Both the position numbers and the translations under genes were made by a program. DNA of 9,756 nt, from contig DIKN01000083.1 of assembly GCA_002424575.1 (NCBI GenBank), positions 1,323-11,078 on the forward strand. Reading direction: 5' to 3'. Positions 1 through 5,788 of this stretch are shown here, in pieces (position 1 is the first letter of the stretch; each line of letters begins with the position of its first letter). The DNA is from Acholeplasmataceae bacterium UBA5617. Lineage in GTDB: Bacteria; Bacillota_I; Bacilli_A; Acholeplasmatales; Acholeplasmataceae. The notes under the pieces were generated by a model that did not search any database, had not been told where the DNA came from, and saw nothing but the letters and a program-made list of their open reading frames with translations.

Positions 1-1199
1 TGTAATTGTTCGACAGAACCGAATGTCAAAACAGCATTCACAATCGCTTGGATATTTTCAAATTCGCCATTCCAATCGATCGCTTGTATTTTTTCAACAC
101 CGATTTGAGCCATCTCTTCGGTGATGCCTGCAGGTAATTGATCTTTAAATTGATCATAACCTAATGCTGCAGCTGTAGGAATCATGTAGGCAATAAGATC
201 AGATGTCTTCAAATAGTTGAATACAACATTGACATCCGCAATTTTTTCTTCATTGATATCAGAGAGTTGGAAACCATTGTTGAGATATCCGCCATTGTAT
301 ACCGTGCGAGCAATTTGGAGGATACCTTCCAATTCATTGATCCAATTGATGTCGGTAACCTGATCTCCTTGTTTGACTTGAGTGGTAAAGAGTCGGTCAA
401 AGATATAACGATCCAAGGATTTTCCTGAAATGGTAATCTGTTTGACCATTGCACCTAAACCTTGGGCATTCATTTCATCAATTTGAGCCAAATAGTCATC
501 AAGCATATCCTGCATACCGCCCATATCAGGTAAACCGACAGCCAGTGGAACACCATCAGAGTCTTGATTTGTTTGTGTCGTTGTATTGACGGTTAAAAAG
601 CCAGATAGAATCAGTAAGGGTAATAAAATGATAAAAGCGACCAAAAGACCCTGGAGAGATCCCATGAATCCACCCACAAAGCGCCCTAAGAATGTCTTCT
701 TTAAACGTTTTCTGGGGACGAATTTTTTCTTCCCTTCAGGCACAAATCGCTCTTCAAGTCTTTCATTTTGACGTCTAAGTAATGCTTTTTTAATCCCAAA
801 ACTCCAAATAGGTCTAAAAATAATGAGGGTTAACAAGCCTTTGATTATGGGATACAAAACAATAAAACCGATGATACGAAGAATCAAATCCACGACTGCA
901 ATGGCAAAAGCGGCTAAAACAGGGTCTGCAGCAAACGTCATCACCTGTTCAGGGATGATCCCTCCTGCATATCCGTTAGCCATCTCTAAAAGATTGACGA
1001 GTGTGAATGTCTCGGATAAAATCAAGTTTAATGAGATGAATGAGATAAGGAACAAACTGATAAAGGTCGTGATAAACGCGACGATCGTAAAGTAAGTCGA
1101 CTTGGAACCTCCCCTCAAGAAACCCACAAGGAAGTAAAACACGACATAGAAGCCGACGATACCCCATTGGAGAATCAATAATGATGGTAATGATGGCAT
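1..1199 (-). CDS. CvpA-like multi-pass membrane protein with large C-terminal domain (partial, 3' end outside window)
   Basis: I translated this frame by hand: 399 codons stay open from an ATG at 1199 to the window edge, so the C terminus is missing. About four membrane segments are visible, near residues 8-28, 36-58, 93-128 and 172-203. Segment 1 ends in a G-F-L-R-G-G turn and segment 4 begins G-R-F-V-G-G-F-M-G, the glycine pattern typical of the CvpA (colicin V production) family. A very basic loop at about 137-170 should be cytoplasmic, which puts the roughly 200 residues after segment 4 outside the cell. That tail begins with a Thr/Asn/Asp-rich linker (204-216) and then looks helical and acidic; I do not recognise it. 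The start is supported by an AAGGCGG ribosome site 7 bases upstream and a good promoter before that. The CvpA assignment is inference from topology and glycine motifs; molecular function is unknown. CvpA proteins normally have little after segment 4, so the tail is unusual. Confidence 0.75.
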   Translation of the reverse strand, partial: MPSLPSLLILQWGIVGFYVVFYFLVGFLRGGSKSTYFTIVAFITTFISLFLISFISLNLILSETFTLVNLLEMANGYAGGIIPEQVMTFAADPVLAAFAIAVVDLILRIIGFIVLYPIIKGLLTLIIFRPIWSFGIKKALLRRQNERLEERFVPEGKKKFVPRKRLKKTFLGRFVGGFMGSLQGLLVAFIILLPLLILSGFLTVNTTTQTNQDSDGVPLAVGLPDMGGMQDMLDDYLAQIDEMNAQGLGAMVKQITISGKSLDRYIFDRLFTTQVKQGDQVTDINWINELEGILQIARTVYNGGYLNNGFQLSDINEEKIADVNVVFNYLKTSDLIAYMIPTAAALGYDQFKDQLPAGITEEMAQIGVEKIQAIDWNGEFENIQAIVNAVLTFGSVEQL

Positions 1200-1235
1200 A
1201 AAGATCCCGCCTTTCTCATTCAATTGTTTAACATC

Positions 1236-1264
1236 ATTTTATCAAAAAAGACACCATAACTCAA
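1236..1264 (-). promoter_or_regulatory. SigmaA-type promoter of the CvpA-like gene
   Basis: Reading the minus strand, TTGAGT (1264-1259) and TAAAAT (1241-1236) are separated by exactly 17 bases. Transcription would begin near 1229, giving a leader of about 30 bases that carries the AAGGCGG ribosome site (1213-1207). The spacer contains the T-run of the preceding terminator. Confidence 0.6.
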
Positions 1265-1316
1265 TGAATTAAACTATGTTTACACAATCATAGCATGATT
1301 CATGGGTTCGTGTCTT
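1244..1316 (-). terminator. Imperfect intrinsic terminator after the CDF gene
   Basis: On the minus strand an outer arm AAGACAC (1316-1310) pairs with GTGTCTT (1254-1248). Inside it ATGAAT pairs with ATTCAT, and CTATG pairs with CATAG. The structure ends in six T residues (1249-1244). The stem is interrupted and AT-rich, so termination may be leaky. It begins 8 bases past the CDF stop codon and is the only candidate in that gap. Confidence 0.4.
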
Positions 1317-1323
1317 CTATTTC

Positions 1324-2214
1324 TTAAAGATTTCGTTCAGGATTAACATGAACCATACAATGGATCACATCGGGGAAAACATCTTCGACATGATGATGGA
1401 CTGTTTCAGCTATCTTATGCGCATGTTCCAGCGTATGTGACGAACGTACGGCAATTTCAACATCAACATAGCGTTGAGTCATGTGTTTTCTTACTTTGAG
1501 ATCATCAACCTTTAGCACACCTTCAATGGAGAGAATCACACTGTAGATGGCTTTAATCTCTTCTTTTGAGGGGGCTTGATCGGTCAAAAAGGAAGCTGAT
1601 TCACCGATAATTTGTATCGCGAGTCTCATGATGAATAGTCCGATAATGAATGCAGCAATATCATCAAACATCACGTAACCAAACTGTGTAATCGCTAAGC
1701 CGATGACTGAAAAACTGGTTGCATACACATCGATGAGATGGTTTTTAGCATCTGCTTTAATGGTTGGACTTTGATAGCGTTTGCCAATTTTAATGTAGTA
1801 ACGGTATAATCCTAATTTGATAAGGAGTGCAGCGATAGAGACGAAAACCGTTAAAAGATGTGGTGCTTCATTGATGCCTGGATGCGTTATATGTCCGATG
1901 ATTAATAAGATAGAATCGACCATGATATAACCGGCTGTGACCATAAAAATAATGCCTAAGACGAAGTATGCTAAACCTTCATATTTCTCATGTCCATAAG
2001 GATGATCATAATCCGGTTTTTTTGTAGCAAGTTGTAATACAACTAAGATCATCAAGCTAATAAAGACATCGGATGAAGAGTTTAAGCCGTCACTGACAAG
2101 CGCAGCAGCGTGTCCCCAAAAACCAAAGCTGAGTTTGAGAATCGCTAAAAAGAGGTTTATGATTAAACCGAGTTTTACTGCTCGTAAAATCTCTTTACGC
2201 GTTTCCTTTGTCAC
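1324..2214 (-). CDS. Cation diffusion facilitator (CDF) family metal efflux transporter
   Basis: A 296-residue protein of normal CDF length, expected to act as a homodimeric proton-coupled exporter of divalent metal at the cytoplasmic membrane. Membrane segments cover roughly residues 12-205 and a ferredoxin-like cytoplasmic domain about 215-285. Family hallmarks seen are S-D-G-L-N-S-S-S-D in segment 2 (N45, D49), H-P-Y-G-H-E-K-Y-E at 71-79, and A-D-A-K-N-H-L-I-D in segment 5 (N158, D162). The cytoplasmic domain carries histidines at 234, 250, 254, 256, 263-265, 275 and 279. The usual transport-site residues are His or Asp followed by Asp; here Asn takes the first position in both segments. 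An Asn in segment 2 is, to my knowledge, a feature of manganese exporters such as MntE, so manganese rather than zinc is my inference. Translation starts at GTG, 7 bases after AAGGAG inside the end of dnaE; no other nearby start exists. It overlaps dnaE by 20 bases and is probably translationally coupled to it. Confidence 0.93.
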   Translation of the reverse strand: MTKETRKEILRAVKLGLIINLFLAILKLSFGFWGHAAALVSDGLNSSSDVFISLMILVVLQLATKKPDYDHPYGHEKYEGLAYFVLGIIFMVTAGYIMVDSILLIIGHITHPGINEAPHLLTVFVSIAALLIKLGLYRYYIKIGKRYQSPTIKADAKNHLIDVYATSFSVIGLAITQFGYVMFDDIAAFIIGLFIMRLAIQIIGESASFLTDQAPSKEEIKAIYSVILSIEGVLKVDDLKVRKHMTQRYVDVEIAVRSSHTLEHAHKIAETVHHHVEDVFPDVIHCMVHVNPERNL

Positions 2215-5197
2215 GTGTCTTCTCCTTTTTTAATTGATCGATGGTCCATATGCGATCGATTACATACGAGATTTGTTCTCTAAAAGCATTCATTTTGAGT
2301 TTAAAGATCAATACATCATGTTCCAGTGAGTCTAAGACTTTTTCATACGCATCAGAAAAAAGTGTTGCTTCACGCTCTGTGATGCCATCACTGAGCAAGA
2401 GGAAAGCCATCGGTTTTCCTTGTTTCGTTTTAATCACTTTCTTCTTGACGATGTATGCAAGTATCCGACCATCTTTTTGTTGGTCGAGTTCTTCCCATGT
2501 CAACAATTGATAGGTTTGAATCAATGCTTCAAACCCCGATAGTGGATGAAAACGTAGGTTAAAACCCAGTGCATCTTTTTCAAATTGACGCAGTTGTTCT
2601 TGTGTATATTCAGCATATGTTTTCATTTGAAAGTCTTGAATATAGAGTTCATAACCCGCTTGGTCGATGCGTTTCGCTTCATTCATGGTTTGATGATTGA
2701 GTCCAAAGCGATCGAGTGCACCGGCATGAATCAACATCTCAACGTTTTTGTCGTTGATTTCTTTTTTCATCCGTCGTTTGAAATCTTGATAATCTTTAAA
2801 TGGACCTTCGAGTTCACGATTTTCCATGATTTTTTGAAGCGATGATCGTCCGATGCTCTTGATGGCTAATAGTGGTAAAAGAATGCGACCTTGATCATAA
2901 AGATACATGTCCGTTGATACGTTAATATCAGGAGGTAAAACAGAGATATGGTGACGCTTTAATTCTTGAATATAATCAAGAGTCAGCGTTTCATTTCCGG
3001 TGACAGAGGATAAAAGAATGGTCATAAACATCGCAAAGAAATGGGCTTTTAGGTAAGCCATTTGATAGGCGACTAAAGCATAGGCAACACTGTGGCTTCG
3101 GTTAAAGCCATAATCTGCAAATTTGACGATTAAATCGTAAATGCTGACAGCAACCTCTTCAGTATACCCCTTTTGGGCACATTTTTCAATGAAACGTGTG
3201 CGTTCAGTCTCTAAAATATCTTTATCTTTCTTTGAAATACCACGTCTTAACAGATCGGCTTGTGCCATGGTGTATCCCGCAAATTCATGAGCGATGCGCA
3301 TGATCTGTTCCTGGTAAACAATGATGCCATATGTCGGTTTTAAAATGGATTCTAAATGAGGATGTAAATAAGTGTATGGTTTTCCGTTTCTGCGTTCGAT
3401 ATACTCATCGATATGATCCATGGGACCGGGACGATACAGCGCTAAAATAGCAACAATATCTTCAAATGTTGTCGGTTTTAATTTGCGCAGTACGGCACGC
3501 ATCCCTGAAGATTCAAGCTGGAAAATACCAGTCGTTTCAGCTCGTGTGAGCAGTTCAAACGCTTTTTGATCATCACGTGGTAAATCGAGTAGTGCGATGT
3601 GATGTCCTTCTTTTACTGCCATCTTGATAACATCATCGATCACAGCAAGATTTCGAATGCCTAAAAAATCCATTTTGAGTAAACCTAAAGCTTCAAGTTC
3701 ACTCGCTTCAAGTTGACTTTGATAAAATTGGTTGATGCCTGGTTGAAGGGGAATGTGGTCGAATAGATCCTGTTTGCATAAAATCATCCCTGCGGCGTGT
3801 GTTCCTGTATGCCTTGGTAATCCTTCGATTTTTTTTGCTACCCTTAATAGACGCATCATTTCAGCATCGGTTTCATCGATATCATCGTTGACAACACGGG
3901 TGATGATACCATTGACACGCTGGCTGTCAATTTTCATGACACGCGCAATGTCTCGGATGGAAGAACGAAGCGCAAATGTCCCAAATGTCACAATAGAAAT
4001 GACGTGATGATCACCATATTTTTCTTTCACATATTGCAACACTTGATCGCGTTTATTATCCGGAAAATCCATGTCAATATCGGGCATGGTGATACGTTCT
4101 GGATTCAAAAATCGTTCAAATAAAAGATCAAATTCGAGTGGATCTACATCGGTAATTCCTAAGCAGTAAGCAACCAGTGATCCTGCAGCGGATCCACGAC
4201 CTGGACCCACCAAAATATCATGTGTTTTTGCATACTTTACAAAATCATAGACAATCAGAAAATAATCTTCATACCCCATTTTCTCAATCACGTTGAGCTC
4301 ATGGAGCAGTCGTTCTTGGTATATTTTTTCGCCCGCATGTTGATTTTTTTTAAGTCTCTTTTGAAGTCCTACTCGCGCCAATGAGCGAAGATAATCTTTT
4401 GAGGTTCCCTCTTTGATAGGATAAGTTGGCATCTCAAAGCGAGGAGGTGTATAGGTAAAATCAATCGAGTGGATGACATCTTTTAAGTGATCAAAGACAT
4501 ATTCATATTCGACAAATCGTCTTAAAAGCTCATCTTTGGATAAAAGATGATAGGTTGCATCTTCAGGCATCGTTTCATCTTCACGATCTATTTTGATGAG
4601 CGCTTCATAAACTTCTTTGTCTTCAGGAGTCAGATATGAGGTTTGATGAATGGGCAGCATCTTGATTTCGAGTGCTTCTGAAAGATTGAATAATTCAGGT
4701 GCGATTTTCATCTCGTCATGAAACGTATCCAAAGAAAGACCTAAATAGAGGTCATCAACATGCTGTTGATAGGTGATGATGGTGCGTTTTGCTAAATCAA
4801 GATCACCTTGATCAATGGCTTGATAAATGATGGATGATGAGCCACCAGTGACAACAATTAAACCTTCTTGATGTGCATAAAATGCTCCTTCATCGAGTTT
4901 TTGTTCAGCCTGTAAACGGGCTAACGTCATTAAATTCTTTAATCCTTGTTGATGTTTGACATAAACAAAAAAAGTTGTGTCAAAAAGGGGATATTCAACA
5001 TGAATAAAAAGCCCCAGTATGGGCTTAATCTTTGATTTTTTTGCATATCGAAAAAGTTCCACCATGCCGTGGAGTCGATCATCAGATAACATCACCGCTT
5101 CATATCCCTTTTCCTGACAACTTTCAATCAGTGTTTTCAAGGGGATGGTGTTGTTAAGCATGCTGTATGCACTTTGTAAGCCAAGGATAGAAAACAT
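2195..5197 (-). CDS. dnaE: DNA polymerase III alpha subunit (DnaE type)
   Basis: Replicative C-family DNA polymerase of 1000 residues, shorter than E. coli DnaE (1160) and Bacillus DnaE (about 1115). An N-terminal PHP domain (1-200) is followed by palm, with G-P-G-R-G-S-A-A-G-S at 331-340 and the catalytic P-D-I-D-M-D-F at 372-378 (D373, D375). The third catalytic Asp is D510 in K-M-D-F-L-G. Fingers motifs include G-I-F-Q-L-E-S-S-G-M (557-566), L-Y-R-P-G-P-M-D (587-594) and D-Y-G-F-N-R-S-H-S (695-703). A helix-hairpin-helix region (about 770-830) and an OB fold (about 910-975) follow. The PHP metal ligands look lost: Q8 stands where a His is expected and S-D-D-R-L-H-G replaces T-D-H-G, so proofreading there is unlikely. 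Start chosen at 5197 because AGGTGAG lies just upstream; the frame is open to 5317 but that extension crosses a terminator and the flavodoxin end. In Firmicutes DnaE usually works beside PolC, which is not seen here. Confidence 0.97.
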   Translation of the reverse strand: MFSILGLQSAYSMLNNTIPLKTLIESCQEKGYEAVMLSDDRLHGMVELFRYAKKSKIKPILGLFIHVEYPLFDTTFFVYVKHQQGLKNLMTLARLQAEQKLDEGAFYAHQEGLIVVTGGSSSIIYQAIDQGDLDLAKRTIITYQQHVDDLYLGLSLDTFHDEMKIAPELFNLSEALEIKMLPIHQTSYLTPEDKEVYEALIKIDREDETMPEDATYHLLSKDELLRRFVEYEYVFDHLKDVIHSIDFTYTPPRFEMPTYPIKEGTSKDYLRSLARVGLQKRLKKNQHAGEKIYQERLLHELNVIEKMGYEDYFLIVYDFVKYAKTHDILVGPGRGSAAGSLVAYCLGITDVDPLEFDLLFERFLNPERITMPDIDMDFPDNKRDQVLQYVKEKYGDHHVISIVTFGTFALRSSIRDIARVMKIDSQRVNGIITRVVNDDIDETDAEMMRLLRVAKKIEGLPRHTGTHAAGMILCKQDLFDHIPLQPGINQFYQSQLEASELEALGLLKMDFLGIRNLAVIDDVIKMAVKEGHHIALLDLPRDDQKAFELLTRAETTGIFQLESSGMRAVLRKLKPTTFEDIVAILALYRPGPMDHIDEYIERRNGKPYTYLHPHLESILKPTYGIIVYQEQIMRIAHEFAGYTMAQADLLRRGISKKDKDILETERTRFIEKCAQKGYTEEVAVSIYDLIVKFADYGFNRSHSVAYALVAYQMAYLKAHFFAMFMTILLSSVTGNETLTLDYIQELKRHHISVLPPDINVSTDMYLYDQGRILLPLLAIKSIGRSSLQKIMENRELEGPFKDYQDFKRRMKKEINDKNVEMLIHAGALDRFGLNHQTMNEAKRIDQAGYELYIQDFQMKTYAEYTQEQLRQFEKDALGFNLRFHPLSGFEALIQTYQLLTWEELDQQKDGRILAYIVKKKVIKTKQGKPMAFLLLSDGITEREATLFSDAYEKVLDSLEHDVLIFKLKMNAFREQISYVIDRIWTIDQLKKEKTRDKGNA
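2222..2227 (-). promoter_or_regulatory. Ribosome binding site that fixes the GTG start of the CDF gene
   Basis: AAGGAG on the minus strand lies 7 bases before GTG at 2214 and within the last codons of dnaE. Ribosomes finishing dnaE would clear or reuse this site. Confidence 0.8.
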
Positions 5198-5201
5198 AGA
5201 C

Positions 5202-5219
5202 TCACCTACCCCTATTATA
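5202..5219 (-). promoter_or_regulatory. Candidate -10 box and ribosome site of dnaE
   Basis: A perfect TATAAT (5219-5214) sits 16 bases before the dnaE ATG, and AGGTGA (5207-5202) lies 4 bases before it. No good -35 is present; the best match at 18 bases is TAAAGA. Transcription from this box would start inside or at the edge of the ribosome site, giving a very short leader. It is the only candidate between the flavodoxin terminator and dnaE. Confidence 0.4.
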
Positions 5220-5245
5220 CGTGAATTAAGCAAAGTTTCTTTAAG

Positions 5246-5270
5246 AAAAAAATGCCCGAGAGCATTTTTT
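5246..5270 (-). terminator. Intrinsic terminator of the flavodoxin gene
   Basis: Minus-strand hairpin AAAAAATGC / GCATTTTTT with a six-base loop (TCTCGG), followed by a run of T residues, starting 10 bases past the flavodoxin stop. The A-run on the other side means it could also stop plus-strand transcription. Confidence 0.85.
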
Positions 5271-5280
5271 AGTTGATCGA

Positions 5281-5709
5281 TTAAAACTTGGCGAATCCTT
5301 GGCCGAATGCCACACACTTTTCTTCTTCTTCAGAAGAGGGTGTTGAGTTAATCCGTAATCCATTGTCGAAGAGTTTAGCACCGGTTGCTTGAGTCCGTTC
5401 AACCCATGCATCCATCCATTCACCTTCACCCCAACCGTAGGACCCGAAAAGCGCGACTTTCTTTCCGCTTAAATGTCCTTCTACAGCGGTGAAGAAGGGT
5501 TCAAATTCATCTTCTTCTAACGTTTCGACACCCATCGATGGGCAACCAAACGCAATCTTATCCCATGCATTGACATCGCTCGGATCGACTTGATCCACTG
5601 TTTTTAAATCCACGGATGCACCTGCTTGTTCTAGTCCTTCTTTAATCTTTTCAGCCATGATTTCGGTATTACCGGTTCCACTCCAGTAAACCACTAAAAC
5701 ATTTGCCAT
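5281..5709 (-). CDS. Short-chain flavodoxin
   Basis: A 142-residue FMN-binding electron carrier of the short-chain class, expected in the cytoplasm, shuttling low-potential electrons in place of ferredoxin. The phosphate loop is S-G-T-G-N-T at 10-15. The 50s loop is G-C-P-S-M-G-V-E-T-L-E (55-65). The 90s loop is G-S-Y-G-W-G-E-G-E-W-M-D (89-100), whose Y91 would stack on the flavin as in clostridial flavodoxins. The chain is acidic, as usual for the family, and full length. The ATG is preceded by AAGGAG at 9 bases. It appears to be a single-gene unit with its own near-consensus promoter and a strong terminator. Its redox partners are not in the window, and no oxidoreductase gene adjoins it. 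I see nothing like an iron-regulator site, apart from a short palindrome in the leader described separately. Confidence 0.96.
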   Translation of the reverse strand: MANVLVVYWSGTGNTEIMAEKIKEGLEQAGASVDLKTVDQVDPSDVNAWDKIAFGCPSMGVETLEEDEFEPFFTAVEGHLSGKKVALFGSYGWGEGEWMDAWVERTQATGAKLFDNGLRINSTPSSEEEEKCVAFGQGFAKF

Positions 5710-5726
5710 AGTGATAGTCTCCTTCT

Positions 5727-5742
5727 TAAATCATAAGATTTA
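5727..5742 (-). repeat. 16-base palindrome (6-base arms, 4-base loop) in the flavodoxin leader
   Basis: Minus strand TAAATC-TTAT-GATTTA, perfect arms, located at about the predicted transcription start and ending 2 bases before the GAAGGAG ribosome site. It could be an operator or a 5' mRNA hairpin; nothing in the sequence decides which. Confidence 0.45.
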
Positions 5743-5749
5743 CGTCACA

Positions 5750-5778
5750 ATTATAGTCGATTTTGATGGTGAAGTCAA
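5750..5778 (-). promoter_or_regulatory. Strong sigmaA-type promoter of the flavodoxin gene
   Basis: TTGACT (5778-5773) and a perfect TATAAT (5755-5750) are spaced by exactly 17 bases, five of six plus six of six consensus matches. The -35 lies 10 bases after the stop of the Ig-repeat gene. The predicted start near 5743 gives a leader of about 34 bases. Confidence 0.85.
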
Positions 5779-5788
5779 AGAAAGTAAC

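Noticed and set aside
823..1095. Plus-strand open frame of 90 codons at the left end
   Set aside because: It is antisense to the CvpA-like gene, which has a continuous 399-codon frame, a promoter and a ribosome site.
5198..5317. A 40-residue N-terminal extension of DnaE, because the frame stays open to an ATG at 5317
   Set aside because: It would cross the flavodoxin terminator and overlap the flavodoxin 3' end, lacks homology to DnaE, and the ATG at 5197 has a good ribosome site.
5241..5429. Minus-strand open frame overlapping the flavodoxin in another frame
   Set aside because: It lies within the flavodoxin coding sequence and its terminator; the flavodoxin frame has all family motifs.
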